From positions 1 to 9,458 of the forward strand of contig JAIRYY010000151.1 in NCBI GenBank assembly GCA_031267485.1: 9,458 nt of DNA, in the 5' to 3' direction. The DNA comes from Tannerella sp. (lineage in GTDB: Bacteria; Bacteroidota; Bacteroidia; Bacteroidales; Tannerellaceae). Of this stretch, positions 1 through 6,361 are shown one piece after another. Position numbers and translations under genes: made by a program. The notes under the pieces were generated by a model. It searched no databases. It was not told where the DNA came from and was given only the letters and a program-made list of their open reading frames with translations. Every line of letters begins with the position of its first letter. Position 1 is the stretch's first letter.

Positions 1-194
1 CCGCTGCCGTTGATTCCGAGGACGGACGGATAAATAATCGTTTTTCCCCCGTAGCTGACCGTAAACCAAAGATAATTGTCTTTGTCGAAAACTTTCATCA
101 GGTATTTACCGTCCGGAGAGTTGACGGACACTTCGTTTGCCGGGAGATAACCGGGCAGACAAAACAAAAGCAGGAATAATTTAAAATGTTTCAT
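1..194 (-). CDS. Glycoside hydrolase family 97 protein, N-terminal part (runs off the window)
   Basis: Only the first 64 codons are present; the gene continues past the left edge. The start is the ATG whose complement is at 192-194. The first 19 residues (MKHFKLFLLLFCLPGYLPA) form a typical signal peptide: two Lys/His-rich turns, a hydrophobic run, and a small residue before the likely cleavage. The cysteine in the hydrophobic run does not sit in a good lipobox, so secretion to the periplasm is more likely than lipidation. The mature part begins with VSVNSPDGKY and later has VSYGGKTII and a PSVLGI stretch, the pattern I know from the N-terminal beta-sandwich of GH97 (SusB-like alpha-glucosidases and alpha-galactosidases). 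The catalytic barrel is outside the window, so retaining versus inverting mechanism and substrate cannot be judged. It starts 30 bp after the DUF3843-like gene and is probably cotranscribed with it. No clear Shine-Dalgarno is visible, which is normal for Bacteroidetes. Confidence 0.72.
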   Translation of the reverse strand, partial: MKHFKLFLLLFCLPGYLPANEVSVNSPDGKYLMKVFDKDNYLWFTVSYGGKTIIYPSVLGINGS

Positions 195-224
195 ACTCAA
201 TGGGGTTGGAGTTATATCAAGGGC

Positions 225-1826
225 CTATGTACGGTAATTTTCCGGTCTGTAGTATCTGAACAGGAAGTCCAGATTGTCCAGAATGACGGATGTTTTCGTT
301 CCGCTTTCTCCGGCGGTGAAAGCGACCAGTCCATTGTCGAGCAGATAGTGGATAAATTCTTTGGAATAGGATTCGTCGATGAGAACGTCTTCGAGCGGAA
401 GTGTTTCTCCGGCGACGAAACAGGCGTTGCCGGGGTCTGCAATTGCGGTGGTGACGGATCCGTACATTTCTATCCCGCATGCGGGGTTGAAGAAAAGTGT
501 GAGGATGCCTTTTACTCTTTCGGCAAATTTTCTCAATCCGTCCGGGAGCGAATGTTTATTTTTTTTCGACATTAGCGCCACCTTCGGTAAGGTGGCGTCG
601 ATGAAATGGTCGTACAGGTCGTACAGTTCTTCGAGGCTGTTCAGGTAAGCGATGTGATTTCCGTGATTCACCTTGAGGAAAGCCGTTTCCATTTTTTTTA
701 TCAGGCGTTTTTTTTCTTCCGGGTCGTCGAAAGCAGATGCGCCGGGCCAGTCTTCGCCCGGTTTGTTCTCTGATGCGGACACAATCGCCATACCTGTCTG
801 CTGCCACGCGTCGCCCCATTTCACGATGCTCATTATCACGTACGAATGGCGGTTTGTAAAGTGGTTGTCCCGAATATTCAAATGCTCTTTCGATACGTTG
901 ACTTCCGTTCCGGACGGGATGTGTTCAAAAATCATTTCCTCCGATTTTTCACGAACAAAGCGGTAGCATCCGAATTTGCGGGTGGAGATGCCCTCTATCA
1001 GCGAATACATCGGATGTTCGCGGCCGATCAGGGCGGACAGTTCGTTGACGGTACGGCGCGCCAGCAGCGAAGCATAATGATTGAAAATATAGTCCATGCA
1101 GGAGTCGTAGAAATACAGGCTTTGTCTCCCGATAATATCATTAATGTCCTCGTCCTCGTCCTCGTCGGTAGAGACTTCCTCCATTTCTGCGAGCGTGCGG
1201 TTGGTGAAACCGTCGTATTCGATTATATTGAGATACGATTTGTCGGAGAAAAATTCCAGCCGTTTTCGTATTTCGCCCACGTCGGCACGGTGTGGAAGGT
1301 GGAGGAGGCAATCCTGCATCGTTTCGTTCTGCGGGGCGCGTTCATATTCGCGGTCGAACAGTCCGTATATTTCATTCAGGGCGGCCACCGGACTGTTGCG
1401 TCCCCGGAAAAACGGGTCGACCATAATGCCGTCGTCTTCCTTCTGCCACAGCGAGAGGGCGTGCCACGCGAGAAAATGGAGGTCGCAGAGATTCAGCTCA
1501 TCGGGATCGTAGTCTTCGGTCGTGTCGAAGAACGGCAGGTAGCGTCCGTACAGTTCGCGGTGTTGCTGCGTGAAAGTGTGAAAAATATGCGTTTCGCTGA
1601 TCACGTCTTCGAAATAGGCGGTCAGGATACATGCCAGCCGAATGGTTCGCTCCGCAGAGCCGCAGTCGGTTTTCAACTCCGAGCGAAGGATGATTTTCAG
1701 TACCGTGTTGCACAGGCGCACGTAGTAGGCGTCGGTCGGCGACGTATCGGAATGAAATCTGTTCCAGTCGAGCATTACGACAAGATTGGGATTTGCGCGT
1801 TTCTTTTTTTCGAATAGTATGGGCAT
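225..1826 (-). CDS. DUF3843-like protein of unknown function, 533 aa
   Basis: The N-terminal third has the pattern I associate with the Bacteroidetes-specific DUF3843 family: a TDAYYVRLCN segment near residues 31-40, ILTAYFEDVIS near 67-77, and an LYGRYLPFFD plus DPDELNL block near 92-113. The assignment is from memory and was not searched. There is no signal peptide, membrane segment or recognisable catalytic motif, so it is probably cytoplasmic. A run of alternating Asp and Glu (residues 221-227) lies between the N-terminal domain and a middle region with YRFVREKSEEMIFEHIPSG (288-306), which reads like a small beta-barrel. The C-terminal part (about 370-530) is helical with several charged stretches. 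The first ATG (1826) is taken; an alternative is Met18. It follows the Uma2-fold gene by 83 bp and precedes the GH97 gene by 30 bp. Function is unknown. Confidence 0.8.
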   Translation of the reverse strand: MPILFEKKKRANPNLVVMLDWNRFHSDTSPTDAYYVRLCNTVLKIILRSELKTDCGSAERTIRLACILTAYFEDVISETHIFHTFTQQHRELYGRYLPFFDTTEDYDPDELNLCDLHFLAWHALSLWQKEDDGIMVDPFFRGRNSPVAALNEIYGLFDREYERAPQNETMQDCLLHLPHRADVGEIRKRLEFFSDKSYLNIIEYDGFTNRTLAEMEEVSTDEDEDEDINDIIGRQSLYFYDSCMDYIFNHYASLLARRTVNELSALIGREHPMYSLIEGISTRKFGCYRFVREKSEEMIFEHIPSGTEVNVSKEHLNIRDNHFTNRHSYVIMSIVKWGDAWQQTGMAIVSASENKPGEDWPGASAFDDPEEKKRLIKKMETAFLKVNHGNHIAYLNSLEELYDLYDHFIDATLPKVALMSKKNKHSLPDGLRKFAERVKGILTLFFNPACGIEMYGSVTTAIADPGNACFVAGETLPLEDVLIDESYSKEFIHYLLDNGLVAFTAGESGTKTSVILDNLDFLFRYYRPENYRT

Positions 1827-1841
1827 ACTGCTGTCTTTTTA

Positions 1842-1881
1842 TTTTCCGGCAAACGCTTCGGGTATGGATTACTCCGGAAAA
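1842..1881. promoter_or_regulatory. 8-bp inverted repeat in the Uma2-DUF3843 gap
   Basis: TTTTCCGG at 1842-1849 and CCGGAAAA at 1874-1881 are exact reverse complements separated by 24 bp, lying just upstream of the DUF3843-like start codon on the minus strand. There is no T-tract in the right place for an intrinsic terminator. It could be an operator or an mRNA hairpin in the intergenic leader, or chance in a CCGG-rich region. A further GC-rich palindromic run (GGCCGGCC) lies at 1889-1896. Confidence 0.25.
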
Positions 1882-1909
1882 CGGATGCGGCCGGCCGGGA
1901 GAGTCACGG

Positions 1910-2500
1910 TTAGTCGTTGAAAATTGTTCCCGTGTTCAGCGTCAGACCCGGCAGCGTTTTTACGGGAATATCCGTTTCTCCCTCATAAACGATGCCTCTG
2001 GCATATTGTCCGTTATCCTGCAGGAGAAAGACACTGACGCCCTTATCCTTTGGCATTACGACCCAGTATTCCCTGACGCCCGAAGCTTCATAGAAGTTGA
2101 ACTTCTCATTCAGATCATATCTCAATGAGGACAGCGAGAGGATCTCCACAATCATATCGGGCGCTCCAAGACATCCGCGTTCGTCCAGTTTTGATTCGTC
2201 ACAGACGATACAGATGTCCGGCTGCACGACCGTATAGATTTTGTCGTCCGCCACCTCTCCCGGTTTTTTGGGCAGGCGGACATCAAACGGGGCGGTAAAA
2301 ACCTGGCATTTGCCCCTGTTGTTTTCGATATATTTCCCGAAAGACAGGAATAACCTTCCCGATATTTTCGCGTGTGTCAATGTCGGAGCCGGCGACATCA
2401 GGCGGATGAAACCGTCCAGCAATTCACGGGCCTGATTATCCATCCACGTCAGATAATCGGCATAGGTGTAACGTTTTTTTGCATCAAGTGTAATATCCAT
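1910..2500 (-). CDS. Uma2/DUF820 family protein, PD-(D/E)XK nuclease fold
   Basis: The 196-residue length is usual for Uma2 proteins. In order: a YTYADYLTW start (11-19), the LLDG and MSPAPTLTHAKI block (27-46), PFDVRLP (71-77), the PDI segment with Asp95, GAPDMIVEILS with Asp115 and Glu119, and Lys133 in the helix NEKFNFYEASGVREYWVV (131-148). Asp95, Glu119 and Lys133 occupy the expected metal-binding and catalytic positions of the PD-(D/E)XK fold, so the site looks intact. The family is assigned a restriction-endonuclease-like fold, but most members, abundant in Bacteroidetes and cyanobacteria, have no proven substrate. It is probably cytoplasmic. It sits between a GH95 and a DUF3843-like gene and has its own strong promoter, so it need not share a task with them. 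Confidence 0.88.
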   Translation of the reverse strand: MDITLDAKKRYTYADYLTWMDNQARELLDGFIRLMSPAPTLTHAKISGRLFLSFGKYIENNRGKCQVFTAPFDVRLPKKPGEVADDKIYTVVQPDICIVCDESKLDERGCLGAPDMIVEILSLSSLRYDLNEKFNFYEASGVREYWVVMPKDKGVSVFLLQDNGQYARGIVYEGETDIPVKTLPGLTLNTGTIFND

Positions 2501-2526
2501 TGTTCTGTATTTTTAGTTATCCGGCA

Positions 2527-2557
2527 CAAAGGTAACGGGCGGCCGTCATATATGCAA
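2527..2557 (-). promoter_or_regulatory. Bacteroidetes-type promoter for the Uma2-fold gene
   Basis: Read on the minus strand, TTG (2555-2557), exactly 20 bp, then TACCTTTG (2527-2534): a full match to the Bacteroides -33/-7 pattern TTG...TAnnTTTG. Transcription would begin near 2520, giving a leader of about 20 nt before the ATG at 2500. The promoter fills the 75-bp gap after the GH95 stop codon. Confidence 0.7.
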
Positions 2558-2575
2558 CAAATAACGGTAAAAGTT

Positions 2576-4843
2576 TCACGGCTGGAAAGACAGGCTGTAT
2601 TCACCGTTTTTTACCGTCGGGAAACTCAGGATGTTTCCGCCGGTTTTTTCGAATGCGACCTGATTTCCGGCGGCGTCTCTCACTTCCCTTATCCGTCCGG
2701 CGGCATCGTATATGCGGCAGGGGAGTCCCGATCCCGAGCGGATGGAACAGTTCACGGGCCGGCTTTCCGTCCAGCTGAGGTTTACGGTAAAGTTGCCGAC
2801 GGTTTTCAGGCCTTCGACGTTGCCCGCCGGCCACGCGGAAGGCAGCGCCGGCAACAGGTGGATGAAACCCGTATTACTTTGCAGGAGCATCTCGGCAATG
2901 CCTGCCGTCATGCCGAAATTGCCGTCTATCTGGAATGGCGGGTGCGCGTCCAGAAGATTCGCATAAACGCCGCCGTACCGGCTGTCCATGCTCAGCGATG
3001 TCATTTCGGTATAATGGAGGGCCTGCTTCAGAAGTTTATACGCGCGGTCGCCGTCAAACAGGCGCGCCCAGCAGGCTATTTTCCATGCGCGGCTCCAGCC
3101 CGTGCCCTCGTCGCCGCGCGATTCCAGCGTTTTTCTGGCCGCCTCCGCCAGCGCTGCGTCACGGAGAGGAGAGATTCGGTTGCCGGGATAGAGGGCGATC
3201 AGCTGGGACAGATGGCGATGCCGGTTTCCCTCCGTGTCGAGATTCGCGGTGTCCAGTTTCCATTCTTTTATCTGTCCCCATTCTCCGATTTCCAGCCCGT
3301 TGTCCAGCCGGCTGAATTTGTCCGTCAGTTCGGCCGCAAACGAAGCGTCCGCCTCTATGATTTTCGTGCATGCCAGCGTGTTGTCGAACAGTTCCCATAT
3401 CAGTTGCTGGGCATAGGCCACGCCGTCCTCCCAGGGTCCCTGTTCGGGCGACCATTCGCCGGGAGCAACCAGCCGTCCGCGGCCGTCATCCTTCAGGCGG
3501 TCGAACCAGTATTCGCAGGCGCTTTTCATGACGGGAAACGCCGTCCCGCGCAGGAAATCGACATCGTTCGTGTACGCGTAATGCTGCCACAGGTGCATGC
3601 AGTACCAGGCATTCGCCGGACGGTTGATATTCCAGTCGGTGTGGCCGAATATCGTACTTTGCGTCCGCACAGCCCAGCCGCGGAGGTTTTCTTCTTCCGC
3701 CACCCGCCGGAACGAACCGTTTTCGCGCAGCGCTTCCGTGGCCGCGTAATTCAGGAAAGGCAGGTGACATTCGGGGAGGTTCGTGTTTTCCGCCGGCCAG
3801 TAATTCATCTGGATATTGATGTTTGTATGGATGTCCGACTGCCAGGGCGGGGTATTGCTGTCGTTCCATATACCCTGGAGATTGTTCGGGAGGTTCATTC
3901 CCCTTGAAGAACTCAGCATCAGATAGCGTCCGTACTGGAAACACAGAATGTCGGCGTACGGATTTCCGCGGCTGGCGCGCAGCAGGATATCGGTCGTCAC
4001 GTCGGGTTCGCCGGCGGCCAGGTCGAGCCTGACCCGTCCGTATTTCGACCGGTAGTCGTCCAGGTGGTTTTGTTTCAGTTCATCGTATGTTTTGGCTGCC
4101 GCGGAGGCGATGCGTTCCGACAGGCGGTCGTGCAGCTGCCGGGACGTCTCTCCGACGTAACTGCCGGAAGCCGGGTCGTAGTTCGTCCCGGCGGTCAGCA
4201 GCAGCATCACCTCGTATGCGTCATGAACGGCGATCTGTTCCTTTTCCGGCGTCAGTATGCCGCCTTTGTTCAGGATGCGTATCCGGGCTTCGTACGAGAG
4301 CAGGTCGAGTTTGCCGCTGATGACAATTTCGTTTTCGGAAACGGTCGTCGTTCCGCCGTTGGCGTCGGCGAGGTTCACAAAGAAATCGAGTATCTGCCGC
4401 CTGTCCGGCACGCTGATGCGCATGACGATTACACTGTCGGGACGGCTTGCGAAATATTCGCGCGTGAACGGAATATCGCCCGTTTTGTAGATTACCCGGC
4501 CGATAGCCTCGTCGAGATTCAGTTCGCGCCGGTAGCCGGAATACGAATCATGGCCGGGAAACTCCAGGTACAGGTCGCCGAAATTCCGGTAGCTCCCCCT
4601 TATGTCCGGGCTGCCGGACCAGAGCGTTTTTTCGTTGAACTGTATCCGCTCCTTTTCGACGCTTCCGAAAAACATGGCGCCAAGTTCGCCGTTGCCAATC
4701 GGCAGGGCGGATGTCATCCATTCCGCGGCAGGTGCATCATACCACAGTCTCATGCATGGCTGGTTTGCCCGGACAGCCTCCGGTTCCTGTTTTTCCACGC
4801 ACGAAACGAGCGCGAAAACGGTAAGCAGCAACAGGTGTTTCAT
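2576..4843 (-). CDS. GH95 alpha-L-fucosidase, probable surface or periplasmic lipoprotein
   Basis: The open frame extends upstream to 5794 through the repeat array, but the true start is the ATG at 4843: it opens a lipoprotein signal peptide (MKHLLLLTVFALVS, then Cys15 in an LVSC lipobox). The mature end VEKQEPE is acidic, compatible with Bacteroidetes surface export. This gives 755 residues, close to the family norm. GH95 landmarks: LPIGNGELGAMFFG (47-60), LWSGSPD (74-80), the GDLYLEF beta strand (89-95), NLPNNLQGIWN (317-327), TNINIQMNYWPAE (340-352), SPEQGP (465-470), GTGWSRAWK (580-588) and FQIDGNFG (637-644). By analogy with the characterised Bifidobacterium enzyme, Asn341 and Asn343 with Asp640 would activate water and Glu467 would be the general acid in this inverting family. 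All are present. The likely substrate is terminal alpha-1,2-linked fucose on host or plant glycans, though GH95 also includes alpha-L-galactosidases. Confidence 0.93.
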   Translation of the reverse strand: MKHLLLLTVFALVSCVEKQEPEAVRANQPCMRLWYDAPAAEWMTSALPIGNGELGAMFFGSVEKERIQFNEKTLWSGSPDIRGSYRNFGDLYLEFPGHDSYSGYRRELNLDEAIGRVIYKTGDIPFTREYFASRPDSVIVMRISVPDRRQILDFFVNLADANGGTTTVSENEIVISGKLDLLSYEARIRILNKGGILTPEKEQIAVHDAYEVMLLLTAGTNYDPASGSYVGETSRQLHDRLSERIASAAAKTYDELKQNHLDDYRSKYGRVRLDLAAGEPDVTTDILLRASRGNPYADILCFQYGRYLMLSSSRGMNLPNNLQGIWNDSNTPPWQSDIHTNINIQMNYWPAENTNLPECHLPFLNYAATEALRENGSFRRVAEEENLRGWAVRTQSTIFGHTDWNINRPANAWYCMHLWQHYAYTNDVDFLRGTAFPVMKSACEYWFDRLKDDGRGRLVAPGEWSPEQGPWEDGVAYAQQLIWELFDNTLACTKIIEADASFAAELTDKFSRLDNGLEIGEWGQIKEWKLDTANLDTEGNRHRHLSQLIALYPGNRISPLRDAALAEAARKTLESRGDEGTGWSRAWKIACWARLFDGDRAYKLLKQALHYTEMTSLSMDSRYGGVYANLLDAHPPFQIDGNFGMTAGIAEMLLQSNTGFIHLLPALPSAWPAGNVEGLKTVGNFTVNLSWTESRPVNCSIRSGSGLPCRIYDAAGRIREVRDAAGNQVAFEKTGGNILSFPTVKNGEYSLSFQP

Positions 4844-4906
4844 CTGATTATATTTTAAATTGTCAATTAATCGGTCTGTTCGACGGCAGATGGCCGGAAA
4901 ACGGGC

Positions 4907-4937
4907 GCAAGATATAAAAAAAATCATAAAGTCACAA
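4907..4937 (-). promoter_or_regulatory. Possible promoter for the GH95 gene
   Basis: On the minus strand TTG (4935-4937) is followed after 20 bp by TATCTTGC (4907-4914). The -7 element departs from TAnnTTTG at its last two positions, so this is weaker than the other promoters in the window. Transcription would begin near 4900, giving a leader of roughly 57 nt. Confidence 0.4.
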
Positions 4938-5089
4938 AAAAGAAGGGGGAAGCGGGTACATTCCAAATTGTCGCATTTTATTGTCTTTTTTGCCGCATTG
5001 CGACGGAACAATACCGCGCACAGGGGGAATGTCCGCAGAAAAACGTTCCACACAAGGCTCTGTAAATAAATGATAGCATCCCCGTAAAG

Positions 5090-5129
5090 CCGGCAGGCGC
5101 GGATGTTACCGGTAATTTCCTGTTGCCGG
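5090..5129. repeat. Imperfect inverted repeat enclosing TTACCGGTAA
   Basis: Outer arms CCGGC (5090-5094) and GCCGG (5125-5129) pair, with an extra AGG/CCT pairing inside after a small bulge; the centre contains the perfect palindrome TTACCGGTAA. It lies about 48 bp from the end of the array. No T-tract follows on either strand, so it is not an intrinsic terminator. Confidence 0.3.
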
Positions 5130-5176
5130 ACTTGCGTATGAAAACACAGGATGTGAAATCCGGCATTTCCAGCCGA

Positions 5177-5470
5177 TTTTGCCTTTCGGGTAATTACCCG
5201 AAACGTTTTTCCGGGTGATTTTGCCTTTCGGGTAATTACCCGAAACGTTTTTCCGGTTGATTTTGTCTTTCGGGTAATTACCCGAAACGTTTTTACAGTT
5301 GATTTTGCCTTTCGGGTAATTACCCGAAACGTTTTTCCGATTGATTTTGCCTGTCGGGTAATTACCCGAAACGTTTTTCCGATTGATTTTGCCTTTCGGG
5401 TAATTACCCGAAACGTTTTTCCAACTGATTTTGTCTTTCGGGTAATTACCCGAAACGTTTTTCCGACTGA
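5177..5470. repeat. Array block A: seven units with a perfect 20-bp palindrome
   Basis: Units 1-7 carry the core TTTCGGGTAATTACCCGAAA, a perfect 20-bp palindrome, followed by CGTTTTT. Only unit 5 differs in the core (TGTCGGG). On plus-strand RNA this folds as an 8-bp stem with an AAUU loop followed by CGUUUUU. This block is the GH95-proximal end and is the most uniform part of the array, with differences confined mainly to the tail (CCGGGTGA, CCGGTTGA, ACAGTTGA, CCGATTGA, CCAACTGA, CCGACTGA). Confidence 0.93.
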
Positions 5471-5806
5471 TTTTGTCTTTCGGGTAATTACCCTTTTCAT
5501 TTTTATGACTGTTTTTGCCTTAAGGGTAATTACCCTTTTCATTTTTACGATTAGTTTTGCCTTAAGGGTAATTACCCTTTTTATTTTTACGATTAGTTTT
5601 GCTTTAAGGGTAATTACCCTTTTCATTTTTCCGATTAGTTTTGCCTTAAGGGTAATTACCCTTTTCATTTTTACAATTAGTTTTGCCTTAAGGGTAATTA
5701 CCTTTTTCATTTTTCCGATTAGTTTTGCCTTAAGGGTAAATACCCTTTTCATTTTTAAGACTTGTTTTGCCTCAAGGGTAATTACCATTTTCATTTTTCC
5801 GATTTA
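5471..5806. repeat. Array hybrid unit 8 and block B1 (units 9-15)
   Basis: Unit 8 (5471-5512) has a class A left arm (TTTCGGG) and a class B right arm (CCCTTTTCA). Units 9-15 carry class B, TTAAGGGTAATTACCCTTTT, whose inner 16 bp AAGGGTAATTACCCTT is a perfect palindrome, followed by CATTTTT or TATTTTT. Single-base variants appear in units 13 (ACCTTTTT), 14 (GTAAATACCC) and 15 (TCAAGGG, ACCATTTT). Tails are mostly CGATTAG, unlike the GATTGA tails of blocks A and C. Confidence 0.92.
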
Positions 5807-5848
5807 TTTTGCATTAAGCGTAAATATCCGAAGTGTTTTTAAAACTTA
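5807..5848. repeat. Array unit 16: degenerate junction unit
   Basis: The core TTAAGCGTAAATATCCGAAG fits neither class well: its left side resembles class B and its right side (CCGAAG, then TGTTTTT) resembles class A or C. It has lost clear dyad symmetry yet keeps the 42-bp length. It separates blocks B1 and C. Confidence 0.85.
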
Positions 5849-6100
5849 TTTTGCCTTTCGCACTAAAGTGCAAATCATTTTTCCGGTTGATTTTGCCTTT
5901 CGCTCCGAAGTGCAAATCATTTTTCCAATTGATTTTGCCTTTCGCTCCGAAGAGCAAATCATTTTTCCAATTGATTTTGCCTTTCGCTCTGAAGAGCAAA
6001 TCATTTTTCCGATTGATTTTGCCTTTCGCTCCGAAGAGCAAATCATTTTTCCAATTGATTTTGCCTTTCGCTCTTAAGTGCAAATCATTTTTCAGATTTG
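5849..6100. repeat. Array block C: six units with a GCTC/GAGC-type dyad
   Basis: Units 17-22 replace the GGGTAATTACCC centre by a different 12-bp dyad in the same position: GCTCCGAAGAGC (units 19 and 21), GCTCTGAAGAGC (20), GCACTAAAGTGC (17), GCTCCGAAGTGC (18) and GCTCTTAAGTGC (22). The arms pair in 17, 19, 20 and 21; 18 and 22 have one mismatched arm position. The following CAAATCATTTTT keeps the class B T-run, and the left flank TTTC matches class A. Confidence 0.92.
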
Positions 6101-6352
6101 TTTTGCCTTAAGGGTAATTACCCTTTTCATTTTTCAAACTGTTTTTGCCTTAAGGGTAATTACCCTTTTCATTTTTCCGACTTGTTTTGCCTTAAGGGTA
6201 ATTACCCTTTTTATTTTTAAGATTGATTTTGCCTTAAGGGTAATTACCCTTTTCATTTTTCAGATTGATTTTGCCTTAAGGGTAATTACCCTTTTTATTT
6301 TTCAGATTGATTTTGCCATAAGGGTAATTACCCTTTTCATTTTTAATTATGC
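6101..6352. repeat. Array block B2: six class B units next to the ATPase gene
   Basis: Units 23-28 return to the class B core TTAAGGGTAATTACCCTTTT with CATTTTT or TATTTTT (unit 28 has ATAAGGG). Core uniformity is higher than in block B1, while tails differ (CAAACTGT, CCGACTTG, AAGATTGA, CAGATTGA). Unit 28 ends in AATTATGC and is followed 9 bp later by the ATPase stop codon. Confidence 0.92.
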
Positions 6353-6361
6353 AAACCTTTC

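Larger units (their letters stand above)
4844..5176. other. 333-bp spacer between repeat array and GH95 gene
   Basis: No convincing gene. The minus strand happens to be open in the GH95 frame throughout, but the translation has no family character and the lipoprotein signal at 4843 marks the real start. A 69-codon plus-strand frame (4860-5069), rich in Lys and Arg, looks like a chance product. It holds the putative GH95 promoter (4907-4937) and, at 5090-5129, an imperfect inverted repeat (CCGGCAGG against CCTGTTGCCGG) enclosing a perfect 10-bp palindrome TTACCGGTAA (5106-5115). Bases 5163-5176 look like a decayed partial array unit, preserving a TTTCC tail of the scaffold. Confidence 0.6.
5177..6352. 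repeat. 28-unit tandem array of a 42-bp palindrome-containing repeat
   Basis: Counting TTTTGCC-type unit starts gives 5177, 5219, 5261 and so on to 6311: 28 units, each exactly 42 bp, with no insertion or deletion. Each unit is TTTTGCC, a 20-bp palindromic core, then (C/T)RTTTTT and a 7- to 8-bp variable tail such as CCGATTGA. The flanking scaffold is nearly constant while the core falls in three classes, described separately. The array is AT-rich beside GC-richer genes. It starts 9 bp after the ATPase stop codon and ends 333 bp before the GH95 start. Since 42 is a multiple of three, long frames appear on both strands, but they are broken by unit-specific stops (for example TAA in the core of the unit at 6059; TGA and TAA in minus-strand tails of the ATPase-proximal units). 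I read it as non-coding. There are no unique spacers, so it is not CRISPR. Confidence 0.95.

Noticed and set aside
846..1817. Long plus-strand frame opposite the DUF3843-like gene (similar ones at 2372-3907 and 7328-8749)
   Set aside because: These are shadows of minus-strand genes that have recognisable families; their translations have no family character.
1..4843. Complete polysaccharide utilization locus
   Set aside because: GH95 and GH97 fit one, but no SusC/SusD pair or PUL regulator is in the window.
4844..5794. N-terminal extension of the GH95 protein into the array
   Set aside because: A clear lipoprotein signal peptide with lipobox starts at 4843, and the upstream translation is low-complexity and then featureless.
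5177..6352. CRISPR array
   Set aside because: There are no unique spacers: the whole 42-bp unit repeats, and the variable part falls in three recurring palindromic classes. No cas gene is present.
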